Shown piece by piece: positions 27,970 through 38,332 of a stretch of 64,000 nt of DNA. How positions within the stretch are numbered: position 1 is the first letter of the stretch; each line of letters opens with the position of its first letter. The DNA is from Ctenosaura bakeri (lineage: Eukaryota > Chordata > Lepidosauria > Squamata > Iguanidae): positions 1-64,000 of the forward strand of contig CAOLHI010003152.1 of the NCBI GenBank assembly GCA_948474755.1, read 5' to 3'. The translations under genes were made by a program, and so were the position numbers. The notes under the pieces were generated by a model, which saw only the letters and a program-made list of their open reading frames with translations, did no database searches and was not told the DNA's origin.

Positions 27970-27999
<30 letters not shown>
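27970..27999. repeat. (CA)n microsatellite
   Basis: Fourteen or more uninterrupted CA units. Confidence 0.95.
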
Positions 28000-28000
<1 letters not shown>

Positions 28001-29027
28001 TACCATCTCAAAAATCGGCTCCTTTTTGGAGACCTTTTAGTTCATTGTTTTTGAAGGATTTGGAGTTCTAAGTGAATTCAGTATCATTCCCATGAGAATG
28101 TTGAAATGTTTACAACAATGTAAGCATTTTATTTGTAATTGGAAAATTGTCTAAGTTAGCTACCTCAATATAAATATTTTTTATAGGTAATACATTCATA
28201 TGTTGTTTTTATGAAAACATAGCTGGTGCAGTTTTTCATTTAACTCATGAAAGATGTCAGTATGTTTAATCTGTATATAATGGTACATATGTATACTTTT
28301 AGAATGCCCCTAAGGGAGAAAAGTTTGTGCTTCGAAATTAAGCAGGCTTTAGTAAATGTAGGCACTTCCTAGAATTGTTTCTTCTGTCGTCTGTTGCTTC
28401 ACTTGGTGTCTTTCTGTTTGTGTCTTTTGATGGAAAAGATAGCATGCCACAGAAACCTCCCTTCTAACAGTTTGCCAAGGGCTAATCCTTTATTATATGC
28501 ATCATATTATTGGGGTCTTCTGGAAAAATAAATTCTCTTTGGTAGAGATGAGATCAATGGTTTATTAGCTTAGGTCCCTTGGAATTGGGGAGACTTGAAC
28601 CTACCTCACTGGCAATCAGCAGGTCCTCCAAATTCCTTGTTGCCCTTATACTAGGAGTCAAAAACCTTTTCCTCTCCAGATATTTTAGACATCAGCTCCT
28701 AGAAGCCCTAATCATCACAGCAAATGCTACAAAGGTGTGAGAGCTATAAAACAAAACAGTAAAACAAATACTGCTTTGTGAATTTACATAATGTTTTCTT
28801 TTACTGCTGTGTGGCCACAGCCAACCAAAAAGCATTTCAGATGAGGCAAAGGGGTTTTCAGAGGGAAGGCTGTAACTTCCTGGCAGCTGTTTTTCCTTAC
28901 AAATATTTCTTACATTTTTGCCTGTAGATTGTCTCAAAGTTACAGCTGGCAGAGGCCTAGAATCTGGAAGGCAGCCTAGTCTGATCCTCTGCTTACTAAA
29001 GAGTTTTTGTATACATAGAACTGGGGT

Positions 29028-29158
29028 GGGCAATTGTAGCACTCCAGATGTGTTTTGCTTGTAACTCTCATCACCTCTAGCCAATGTATTTCATGGTGAT
29101 GTATGATGGGATTTATAATCCAAAAACATCTGTTGGGCCTCAGTTGCCCACTCCTAGC
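29028..29158. mobile_element. Small palindromic DNA transposon remnant
   Basis: The left end GGTGGGCAATTGTAGCACTC and the right end GGCCTCAGTTGCCCACTCC are inverted. The middle has GATGGGATTTATAATCC and CACTCCAGATGTG/ACATCTGTTGG. Confidence 0.55.
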
Positions 29159-29333
29159 ATAGAAGATCACAGCTTGCATGTGTGTTTGCTAGCAAAGAAG
29201 ATGGATTCCATCAACAAGTCTTTGGATACTGACACAATGTTTGATCCTTTCTAGTCATAATCCCAGAACACTTGTACCATTCCAGCTTGCTGTTTATACA
29301 TGCTTGGAGGTTCCTTCTTGGAAGCATCTGCAT

Positions 29334-29385
29334 GACTTCTGATTAACTCTTGTCTTCTGGACTTCTGATTAACTCTTGTCTTGGA
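29334..29385 (+). repeat. 26-bp tandem duplication upstream of ITGA2B
   Basis: Two copies of GACTTCTGATTAACTCTTGT plus CTT, at 29334-29359 and 29360-29385; a third partial copy (GACTTCTGATAA) lies at 29410-29421. Confidence 0.9.
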
Positions 29386-29399
29386 GTTCCTGTTGGTCA

Positions 29400-29577
29400 A
29401 CTCATGTATGACTTCTGATAAATGTTATTATTTTCAGCTGAAACAGTCTTGGTGGGAAGGAAGAACTTAAGGAAATGTGTCATGACTGTGGTTATTATGG
29501 GTGTGGAAGAGCCAACATTAATGGATAAATACCTCCCAGTATAATCATAAGGCTGGAAAGACACCCGCGGAGAGAGG
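29400..29577 (+). promoter_or_regulatory. ITGA2B: Presumed ITGA2B proximal promoter and 5'UTR
   Basis: Mammalian ITGA2B is driven by a TATA-less promoter with GATA and Ets sites for megakaryocyte expression. Here GATAA motifs lie at 29417-29421 and 29524-29528, GGAA cores near 29457, 29471 and 29505, and a TGTGGTT (RUNX-type) motif near 29487. No TATA box sits at a proper distance. The motifs are short and could occur by chance; the transcription start is not determined. Confidence 0.3.
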
Positions 29578-29762
29578 ATGGCTGGGGGCCATGGATTCTT
29601 GAGTTTGCCTGTCCCTCTCTGGCTCTTTGTGGGTGGGTTTATGCCTGTCCATCTCCCAGTATGGACCCTCAACTTACAAAGCAGTGCTCCCATGGTGTAC
29701 TCTGGGCCCCATGGAAGCTACTTTGGCTTTGCCTTGGACTTCTACCAGGACAGTAAAGGCAG
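29578..29762 (+). CDS. ITGA2B: ITGA2B exon 1: signal peptide and start of beta-propeller
   Basis: Integrin alpha-IIb pairs with beta-3 to form the platelet fibrinogen receptor (GPIIb/IIIa). The ATG at 29578 has A at -3 and G at +4, and opens a hydrophobic leader of about 32 residues (LPVPLWLFVGGFM is its core). The mature protein probably starts at LNL, as in mammals. It continues GPHGSYFGFALDFYQDSKG, the first propeller blade (pattern GP.GS.FGFSLDFH.DS.GR). The donor GTAAGA leaves two bases (AG) over. Identity as ITGA2B rather than ITGAV or ITGA5 rests on the leader/LNL context, exon phases and the GPATCH8 neighbour. Fifteen exons in view splice without a stop or shift; the gene runs off the right edge. 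Confidence 0.93.
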
Positions 29763-30223
29763 GTAAGATCATATTGGTTAGGGTGTGGGGATGGGAATGA
29801 CTGAGTATGAGGACACACACCTCTCCCATAACTTCCCTGCCAATAAGAGGTAGAAATGGGGCCCCTGAAGATGAGAAGAGGCATCTTGGCACTGGCCACA
29901 ATAACACTCCACTTACTGGCTGATAGCAGCCAGCCTGATATCTCGGTATCATTCAGAAGCAGTACACAATAGTGATAATGTTTTCTCTTGAGCCTGACAA
30001 GGTCATTTGAAATGTCTTGTCAGGGATCTAATCACAGGCCAGCTGTACCAGTTCTTTCTTTTTCTGAGTTAAAGCAGAGATGAGAGGAGCAATGGGAAAA
30101 CTACACTTTATTTAAAAAGAGAGGGCACAGCTAATTGATTGTGCTGGAATACAACATGATCCCCTTTCACAATCCCAAATATCTGTCTGGAGCTGGGAGA
30201 AGTGACTTTTGAACCATGACTTC

Positions 30224-30239
30224 CAGAACCCACAGTCCT
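30224..30239. repeat. L1 target-site duplication, left copy
   Basis: CAGAACCCACAGTCCT, identical to 32604-32619. Confidence 0.93.
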
Positions 30240-32603
30240 TTTTTTTTTTAATATATATTTTTTTATTATTTTATTAACATAACACAAACACAAAAATAAA
30301 ACACCATGTGGTACAACTAATAATAAAACAAAAAGATTTCAACCAAAAAAAACTTACATTATTATTTCTCTCTTATATAATTACAATCAAAAACTTATTC
30401 AGCTTATTCTATATCCGATTACTTATATATTTTTATTACCTATCTCTAATTCTTATTCTCATTATATTCATTATTATAGTAATATCATTCTTAATTCTAT
30501 ATTTTTCCCTTAAATTTAATCTAATGCTATTACTAAATACAATCTTGTTACTTAACATATTAACCCCAAAGCTGATTATATTTTAACTTATTTTTTATTT
30601 TTGTTTTTTTTTGTTTTGTTTTTTGTTTTGTTTTGTTTTTTACAAAATTAAACAACTCAACTCCAATTTAAACAAAACACCACATTATTATCATAACAAA
30701 GGGTAACCCACCCCCCAGAGCCAACTTTTTATTTAATCCATTTCCCAAAATTGCCATTCTTCTTGTGAAAGGGTAACTTTACCATGTCTTATCAAAACTT
30801 TTTCCAAAAATATTTTCCAAATTTCTTCAAAATCGTTCCCTTTTACTAAACCTTTCATAAATCTAATTCTACATGTTAATTTATCACTAATTGCGATATT
30901 CCACACTTCTTTATACCATTCCTCTATTTGAAGTTTTTCATTTGTTTTCCATTTTTTTGCTATTATTAACCTCGCTGCAGTTAACAAATTTGTCATTAGT
31001 TCCTTTATTACCTGGGTACACTCCACCTCATTATAAATAGACAGCAACCCTATATTTGGACATACTGGTACCTCAACTCCTGTTATCTCATTTATCTCTT
31101 TAAAAACCTTTAGCCAAAATTCCCTTATCTTATTACAGTTCCACCACATATGCATATATGTACCGATTTCTTGACATCCTCTCCAGCATAATCTTGAATA
31201 TTTCTCATCTATCTGGTTTAGTTTTACTGGAGTCAAATACCATTTCCAAACTATTTTATAGTAATTCTCTTTTATTCTTATAGATAATTTTTTTAAATGA
31301 TGTTGTTTCCAAATTTTTCTCCATTCTTGTATATCTATGTTTTGCGATGTCTCTTCCTCCCATATTTTTCTAAGATAATCCTCATCTTGTTCTTTTGCCA
31401 ATATTTTATATATTTCACTTGTAATTCCCTTTAATATTTCATTTTCTTGCATATTTTCTCTTTGAATAATAATTTGTTCAAATTTAGTATATTCTTTAAA
31501 ATCTTTAACATATCTTTTCATACTCTTTGTCCATTGCTCTAATTGTATATAATTCAACCAAGATATTTTGGTTTCCTGCAATCTCTCTTTCATTCTATCT
31601 TTATTAATCATTATTTTCATCCAATCTTTTAATCTAAATATTTTTTGTTTTTTTATTTCTTTTTCTGTTATTTCTCTTAAATTCATTGGAAATTTTTCCA
31701 TCATTACTATCGGAGTTAATGTTGATATAATCGGTACCAATTTTTTTTATTTTTCTTCCATATTTCTATTATATTTTTTATAAAGGGATTTTCTATCTTT
31801 TCTATTTCTTTCTTTGAAATATTCCTAAAAAATATATTTTCCAATTTCATCTCAATATTCGTATCTTCTATCTCTAACCATTCTAAATCACCTTTTCCTG
31901 AGACTCCATCTATGATATACCTCAGTTGATTTGCATAGTAATACCATTTTAGATTTGGAAGTCCCAGACCACCTTCTTTTTGACTTTTGTACCAATATTT
32001 CTTATTAATCCTCGCTCTCTTATTGCCATTACAAAAATTATTTAATAACTTTTGCCACTCTTTTAATTCTTCCTCTGATACTTTTATTGGTAACATTCTA
32101 AATAAAAAATTAATTTTAGGCAGTATTTTCATTTTTACCGCTGCTATTCTACCAAACCATGATAGTTTTATATTCTTATAATCCTCTAATTTTTGTTTAA
32201 TTTCTGCTTTTAATTTCTTATAATTTTTTTCCTGCAATCCTTGTAAATTTTTTGTAATATCTATTCCTAAATATTTAATTGATTCTTTTACTTTAAGTAA
32301 CATTTTTTTATTCCTTACAAATTTTTGTATTTCTTCTTTAGTATAATTGAACAACATTATTTCTGATTTGGCCCAATTTATTTCTAATCCTGTCTTCTCC
32401 CCAAACTCTTTTAAATGTTTATCTATCCTGTCTATCTTTTTAACTGGATCTTTAATTGTTAACAACGTATCATCTGCAAATAAACTTATTTTATTTTTTT
32501 CCTTAATTCCAATTCCTTCCAAATTCTCATCATTTCTTATTACATTCGCTAATGTTTCTATAACTATTGCAAATAAAATTGGAGATAATGGACATCCTTG
32601 TCT
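30240..32603 (-). mobile_element. 5'-truncated L1-type LINE with near-intact ORF2 3' half
   Basis: Inserted on the minus strand between perfect 16-bp duplications, with its poly(A) at the low-coordinate end (T run at 30239-30250). The minus-strand frame 32603-31716 starts inside the reverse transcriptase at RQGCPLSPILFAIVIE and includes the catalytic SLFADDTLL. The frame 31740-30733 continues the protein to its stop, with a Cys/His knuckle (CWRGC..GTYMHMWWNC) typical of the L1 ORF2 C-terminus. The two frames join at an oligo(T) run near 31741-31748, so one slip in that run explains the only break. The first residues of the upper frame (to about 32604) are flanking DNA. A 3'UTR of about 490 bp follows. 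The endonuclease and ORF1 are absent, so it is not mobile on its own. Confidence 0.92.
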
Positions 32604-32619
32604 CAGAACCCACAGTCCT
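32604..32619. repeat. L1 target-site duplication, right copy
   Basis: CAGAACCCACAGTCCT, identical to 30224-30239. Confidence 0.93.
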
Positions 32620-33025
32620 AATGGTTTCTGGGAGTTGCAATCCAAAAAAACAGTGGCTTCAAATTTTCTATCTAGCAGACATGAGTAACATGGTAATGTG
32701 AAAGACTAAGCTTTGAAAGCTCAGGGGTTTCATGGAGAGTGTGAAAAACCATGGGTTATGCACTCCTCTGCTGTAATAACTAGTCAAAATGGACAAGCAG
32801 CAAACTAAGATAAGGTAAAACAAATATGGTGGTTCAGGTACTTTTTGGAATTATCAGCCCTTAGACTAAATTGTTACAAAATATTGTTATAGACAGTTAG
32901 GTCGTAATCATTGCAGACCCTGAAGTTCCTGGGAAATCTAGGGGTGGCCCCTGGTGCTGTCATTAAGCGAAAAGCATTAAACAAGGCCTAAGTGGTGTAG
33001 TGGCAGCCAGTGTGCTATTAGTGGG

Positions 33026-33219
33026 AGCTAGCATGATGTGCTGGTTTGAGCATTGGGCTACAACCCAGAAGACCAGGATTCTATTCACTGGTTGACCATA
33101 GAAACCCACTGGTGATCTTGGGCATGTCACACAGTGTCAGCTCCAGAAAATCCCATGTTAGGATTGCATTAGGATTGCTGTAAGTCAGCAATGACTTGAC
33201 GGCACACAACAACAACAAA
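33026..33219 (+). mobile_element. Sauria-type SINE, full length
   Basis: tRNA-like head (AGCATGATGTGCTGGTTTGA), B-box-like region (AGGATTCTATTCACTGG), body (GGTGATCTTGGGCATGTCAC) and tail (CTGTAAGTCAGCAATGACTT then GACGGCACACAACAACAACA). A duplicated head-like fragment (GTGTAGTGGCAGCCAGTG) directly precedes it. Confidence 0.8.
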
Positions 33220-33228
33220 TATTCTAAA

Positions 33229-33445
33229 GGCACCGGATACCATCTGAACTTGGAAGCTAATCAGGGTTAGTCCTGCTTAAGAGTTGGGACACTGCCAACA
33301 AATACCAGGTGCTGTAAGTTATATTTCAGAGGAACGAACTGGCAAAACCACCTCTGAGTATTCCTTGCCTAACAAAACCCTATGAAACTCATGGAGTCGC
33401 CATAAGTCAACAGACAAATGCACAACCGCACAACCACACACAGCA
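33229..33445 (+). mobile_element. 5S rRNA-derived SINE, full length
   Basis: Head: ATCTGAACTTGGAAGCTAAT, CAGGGTTAGTCCTGC, then ACAAATACCAGGTGCTGTAA, following 5S rRNA through its A box to its 3' end. Then GTATTCCTTGCCTAACAAAA and CATGGAGTCGCCATAAGTCA, the Bov-B-like tail shared with the tRNA SINEs. Nine bases separate it from the SINE just upstream. Confidence 0.82.
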
Positions 33446-33868
33446 GCTAGAGATACTCCAAGCCAGTCAGAGAGAGAGAGAGAGAACATATTTTTCCAGT
33501 TTAGAAATTAAAATAGAAATCTTAACTAAAAATGGGGCAGCTACACACACAGCCAAAAGTCCCTGATACTAGTCCCTGTGGCTCCTGACAAAATGGGAGG
33601 CAGGTCTCATGTTCAGATTCAGTTTATCATACTTACCTGGAAGAGGAGACACCTTGATCACAAATTGCAGTTTATCAAACTTCAATTTAAAGTTATAATC
33701 CTCACTTATTGAATTTTGATTTTAAAAAAAGTTTGGAGTCAAACATGAGGTTTCCATCCAGGAAATGTGGCTGAGGTGTGTGTGTCCGTGATGAGACCAT
33801 GTTTCTTTTTCTTTAGGAAAACACATTGGGAACTTGCACAGCAATTTTACTTAGTATCTCAACCAATG

Positions 33869-34029
33869 CGAGCCAGCATGGTGTAGTGAGCATTGAGGGC
33901 TCAGCCATTGAAACCCACTGGGTGATCTTGGACACATCACACTCACACCCATCTCCAGAAATCCCCATGATAGTTCACCTTTGGGCCATCATATGTCAGA
34001 AATGACTTGAAGGCACACAACAATAGCAT
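33869..34029 (+). mobile_element. Sauria-type SINE with internal deletion
   Basis: Head GAGCCAGCATGGTGTAGTGA, body CACTGGGTGATCTTGGACAC, tail CATATGTCAGAAATGACTTG then AAGGCACACAACAA. The B-box segment is missing. Confidence 0.8.
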
Positions 34030-34158
34030 CTCTACCAATGCAGAAGTCTTGGCCCTGCCCTAGGCTAATCCAGCCAAATCTGTGACATTCCTTTGGCTAG
34101 CTGCATGAGATGAGGTAGTCTGTGGCTGGACACTGAGTCTTCTTTTTGTCCCCCTCAG

Positions 34159-34289
34159 CATGAATGTGGTTGTGGGAGCCCCTCGGGCAAACACTTCGCA
34201 GGCTAATGTGATAGAGGCAGGAGCTGTCTACCTGTGCCCTTGGGGACCTAGTGACAGTAAATGCACCGCAATTGAGTTTGATACCAAAG
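34159..34289 (+). CDS. ITGA2B: ITGA2B exon 2: propeller blade 1
   Basis: Acceptor TTTTTGTCCCCCTCAG; donor GTGAGT. Its first base completes a Ser codon, then [20 protein letters not shown] and GAVYLCPW follow. FG-GAP-type VVGAPR strand plus the Cys pair (YLCPW .. SKC) that corresponds to the human C56-C65 disulfide. Ends one base into a Gly codon. Confidence 0.93.
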
Positions 34290-34761
34290 GTGAGTGAACC
34301 AGTTGGCTGTCCTGTCATGCTTGAGACTGTTCTGTCTCACGGTCTCCACCTGTAGCAATTTGTCTGTGTATAGACTGCAGCATCTCTGTGCAATACTGAG
34401 CAAGGGAGAGGAGGAACTGTCTTCCTCAGCATCTAGCACAGAAGCCAAAGGCTTGTGTAAGTGGTATGTGTGTGCTTAGAGTTGCCAGGTCAGGATTATT
34501 TCAGGCCCTGGGATTTGAGGACCAAACCTGAGACCTAGGGATGGCTCGCTGTGATGCAGAAGTATATCTAGGGTGGGCAAGTAGAGTACATGCCCTGGCC
34601 ACCAATGCCAGGGGGCACAAAAAAGCCAGAAGATGTCACAGGAAGTAGCCTCTGGTGATGTGACAAGGATGACATTACAAGGGGCAGAGCTGCATTAAGC
34701 TTGATACCTTAAGCATCAACCAGAGTGGCTCAGAGTATGCCATTCAAATCAAAAACACAAA

Positions 34762-34963
34762 GGCCATTTCTGCACTACACTGTTATAGTGGTATTATTCC
34801 ACTTTCACCTTCCTGTGGAATCCTGGGTTTTGCAGTTTAGGAAGGGGCATTTAGAATTTTCAGCCAGAGAGCTCTTTGGCCTCAGTAAACTACAAACTCC
34901 AGAATTCTGCAGGATGTTGAAACTTGAATAATAGCATGATAACAGTGTAGTGCAGAAATGGGC
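34762..34963 (+). mobile_element. Palindromic MITE family A, 202-bp form
   Basis: GGCCATTTCTGCACTACACT ... CAGTGTAGTGCAGAAATGGG. The arms are inverted for about 65 bp around an asymmetric centre with TTCAGCCAGAGAGCTCTTTG. In intron 2. Confidence 0.85.
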
Positions 34964-35271
34964 AAAATCTAACGAAGAGATTACATATGTACAAGGTAGA
35001 TTTCTCACCCTGAAATTCCACCCTATTGCCCTGAGAACTGAAGAGAAGGTGGCCTGGCCTGGCAACCTTAGTGTATATGTGCAAGTGTTTGCATGCATGT
35101 GCAACCTGTCTGTGTATGCATTTATGTTAATGAAGGGGAGTTATGATATGTGTCTGGAGAGTGTCTGTCTGTGCCAATATCAAAATGCATGACTCTTGGC
35201 CTGGCCTCAGAACCCTCAAGCCAAGGACTCCAGTTTCCTCACTCTGGCCTTAACAGGAAACGGCAAACCGT

Positions 35272-35473
35272 GGCCATTTCCACACTACACTGTTATAGTA
35301 CTATTATTCTACTTTCAGCACCCTATGGAATCCTAGGGTTTGCAGTTTAGGAAGGGGCATTTAGAATTCTCAGCCAGAGAGCTCTTTGACCTCAGTAAAT
35401 TACAAACCCCAGAATTCCACAGGATGTTGAAAATGGAATAATAGCACTATAACAGTGTACTGCGGAAATGGGG
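35272..35473 (+). mobile_element. Palindromic MITE family A, 202-bp form
   Basis: Arms GGCCATTTCCACACTACACT and CAGTGTACTGCGGAAATGGG; same centre and orientation as the copy at 34762. Intron 2. Confidence 0.85.
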
Positions 35474-35625
35474 TCTACTTTCAGGTGTCACTGCCGCCTC
35501 ACATTTTTTTCATCTGCAAAGGCTGAATGACTACTTATTCCACCCCCATTCAAGATACTCTAGCTTCATATTTAAATTGTTAAGCCTTTGGCCATAGAGC
35601 CTGATAGTGATTAAATGCTGACCCT

Positions 35626-35827
35626 GGCCATTTCTGCACTAGACTGTTATAGTGCTATTATTTCACTTTCAACATCCCATGGAATCCTGGGGTTTGCAGT
35701 TTAGGGAAGGGCATTTAGAATTCTCAACCAGAGAGCTCTTTGGCCTCAGTAAAATATAAACCTCAGAATTCCACAAGATGTTGAGAGTAGAATAATAGCA
35801 CTATAAGCTTGTAGTGTGGAAATGGCC
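35626..35827 (+). mobile_element. Palindromic MITE family A, 202-bp form
   Basis: Arms GGCCATTTCTGCACTAGACT and GCTTGTAGTGTGGAAATGGC; same centre and orientation as the copies at 34762 and 35272. Third copy within 1.1 kb of intron 2. Confidence 0.85.
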
Positions 35828-36443
35828 TGTGTGTGACCCATTGCCAATATCATGAAGAGACTTGTGGTGCAGAATAATTATGAGCATGTGATTTATATAT
35901 ATGCAGATGTGGCTGTTAGGTGTGATTGCAAACCCAGATTAAATTGGAACTGATGGTTAAGAGTTGTAAGCTTATGCACAGGCAAAAATTATGTTTATAT
36001 CTACCGCCTGCTCATGGCATGCCACTTCCACAGAACTAGTAGGTAAACAGAAACCCCACCAAACAGCTCATGGCATGCCCATTTCACAGGTGTGCAGTTG
36101 CAGCCATCACTGAAAACTAGGCCTACAGGATCCACCTCAACAGGAAATGGAATGGAAGAGGCCTTGTGAGACCAGAAAATTGGAGAATAAGTGTGGGGGA
36201 GGCACAGGAGAAAGAGATTAGTATTCAGTAGCTGTAGTTGTGCCAGAAGAACAACTGACTGGGAAATACTAGTTGAAAAGAGAAGCATTGCTAAAGAAGG
36301 GGGGTTGGCTGTGGACTGTGTCTACTACACTGCAAAGCTCTAGTACTAAAGCAGATCTGGGAGAAGTATGAAGTGTTTGGGGCCGAGGAATGGCAAAGGA
36401 TATTCCACTTGCTGACATTCCAACTATTGGCCCTTGAGACTAT

Positions 36444-36620
36444 GCCATTTCCGCACTAGGCTGTTATAACACTGTGATTACACTTTCAACATCCTATGGA
36501 ACCTGGGGTTTGCAGTTTTGGGAGGGGCCTCATGGCCCCTCCCGAAACTGCAAACCCCAGGATTCCATAGGATGTTGAAAGTGGAATCATAGCACTATAG
36601 CAGCCTAGTGTAGAAATGAC
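36444..36620. mobile_element. Palindromic MITE family A, 178-bp form
   Basis: Arms GCCATTTCCGCACTAGGCTG and CAGCCTAGTGTAGAAATGAC. The centre itself is palindromic (GGAGGGGCC ... GGCCCCTCCCG), so the whole unit is one near-perfect inverted repeat. Intron 2. Confidence 0.85.
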
Positions 36621-36621
36621 C

Positions 36622-36836
36622 TTAGTCTACTTTAACTGCCTTAGTCTACTTTAACTGCCATGGTTCCATTCTATAGAATGCAGAGATTGGAAATTTAGGG
36701 AGGGGGATTTGGGATTCGTGTCCAGAGAACTGCCCTAGTGCCTCACCAAACTACAAACTCCAGGATTCTATAGGAAGCAGTGGTGGCAGCTAAAGTGGAA
36801 TCATCATGCACTTGTGGTGGTATGTAAAGGGTCCCA
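36622..36836. mobile_element. Palindromic MITE, family B, with 19-bp tandem duplication
   Basis: TTAGTCTACTTTAACTGCC is tandemly repeated at 36622-36640 and 36641-36659. The rest has CATGGTTCCATTCTATAGAA in the left arm and CCAGGATTCTATAGGA and GCTAAAGTGGAATCAT in the right arm. It directly abuts a family A copy. Confidence 0.5.
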
Positions 36837-37527
36837 TCTTTACAGAACACAAGGCAGACTTTTTTCCTATTAATTTCTAATTCAGTAAAAAGAAGAAAAA
36901 AACCAACACAAACCAAACATACAAAACAACAAAAAAATACATTCATATAAACATTAACAAACATCCCATCCTACACGTGTCTAAAACAAAAACTAAGAAA
37001 ACATAACTAAGAATTGGTTCCCATCCTTGTTGCAGACAGTTTATACATCTAAATGTGGAACCATTAATTTTATCCCACAGTTATTCATTGTTGCTAACCA
37101 CTTATCATTTTAGTTATTTACTTATTTAATTTCTCAGGTTCATAAATCATTGTTAACTTATTTTAGATTAGTTTGTACTAATGATCAATCATCAGAAGAC
37201 AATAATCATCTACATAAAAATAACATTTTAAAACAACAAAGTGCATCTTCTAAATCTTTTATACTTCTCATGTAGTAATATAAATTTTAAGTTTCAAAAC
37301 CTATTATCATCATATCACCTTCATTCTTTTTTAAAAAATCAATCAACCACTTCCATTCAAAAAGAAATTCATTTTGTGTTCTGCCTTTTATCTTGTGCCA
37401 GAAGGCAGACTTCCTGATTATGTTCCTCAGCTGAGAGCAATGATGGTGGAGGGAGGGGGGTACCTGTTGCCTTTGCTTTCTTACCTTATCCAGTTTTTGC
37501 TTTTTCCATGCCACCACTGCTGGCCAG

Positions 37528-37628
37528 GTGATCAAGAGAAGACAGATGATGAAATGAAGACTATGCAAGTCTTCAAGTCCAAACAGTGGTTTGGAGCATC
37601 TGTGAACACATGGAAAGACTTTATCTTG
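37528..37628 (+). CDS. ITGA2B: ITGA2B exon 3: propeller blade 2
   Basis: Acceptor CACTGCTGGCCAG; donor GTGAGT. Reads GDQEKTDDEMKTMQVFKSKQ, WFGASVNTWKDFIL, matching the mammalian pattern ([23 protein letters not shown]). Ends on a codon boundary. Confidence 0.92.
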
Positions 37629-38234
37629 GTGAGTAGCAGAAGCTCCTCTGAGCCACATGTAGTTCAAAACTAGAGGGTGGAGTGAAATAGAATTTAGCAC
37701 AAGCTGGACATCTGGCCAAACATCTTGCAAACTTGAAAACATTAAATGTTGGCCTTGGACTTACTGATTTTTGAACAGTATTTCAGAAGATTGCCCCTTG
37801 TTAACAAACTATGAGACTTTATAGAGTGGTTTCCTCTAGCACCCCTGTGGTGAGTTTGACTTCAAAACTTCAAAAGCTAGATACTACCTATGGGATCAAG
37901 AGTAGGAGGCTTGCTTTTGTGAAGCAAGCTTTCCTGAGAGAAATAAGTGCAGGCCACCCACTTTAGAAAGACTTGAAAAGCTATGAGGATGTTGCAGCAC
38001 TGGTGAAAAGGGAGCTATTTTCTGAATGTACAATAATAAAAAAGAACAAAGTCATAGCTCCAAGACTGTGAAACCTAAAACCTAGAGCCTAGTGTGGGCA
38101 CTAAGGGTCTCCTGGGTATGCAACTTGAAGATAAGTTGTTTTTAAAGTTGCATTATTAATTTTAATTATTTAAAATCTGTTTATAGTCTGCAGTATCATT
38201 TTCAGCCACTAAGTGCCACACCTCGCCTAACCAG

Positions 38235-38332
38235 GGCCATTTCCGCACTACACTCTTATAGCGCGATTATTTGACTTTCAACATTTTGAAAGTGGAATAA
38301 TCACACTATAAGAGTGTAGTGAAGAAATGGCC
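38235..38332. mobile_element. Minimal palindromic MITE family A hairpin
   Basis: 98-bp copy that lacks the whole centre: the arms GGCCATTTCCGCACTACACT and AGTGTAGTGAAGAAATGGCC meet at TTTCAACATTTTGAAAG, giving a hairpin with almost no loop. Intron 3. Confidence 0.85.

Larger units (their letters stand above)
29763..34158 (+). other. ITGA2B: ITGA2B intron 1
   Basis: 4.4-kb intron holding a young L1 insertion, two Sauria-type SINEs and one 5S-derived SINE, each listed. The stretch 29770-30220 and 32650-33000 shows nothing further. Confidence 0.85.

Noticed and set aside
32347..32688. 113-codon plus-strand frame over the L1
   Set aside because: Shadow of the minus-strand ORF2; no independent support.
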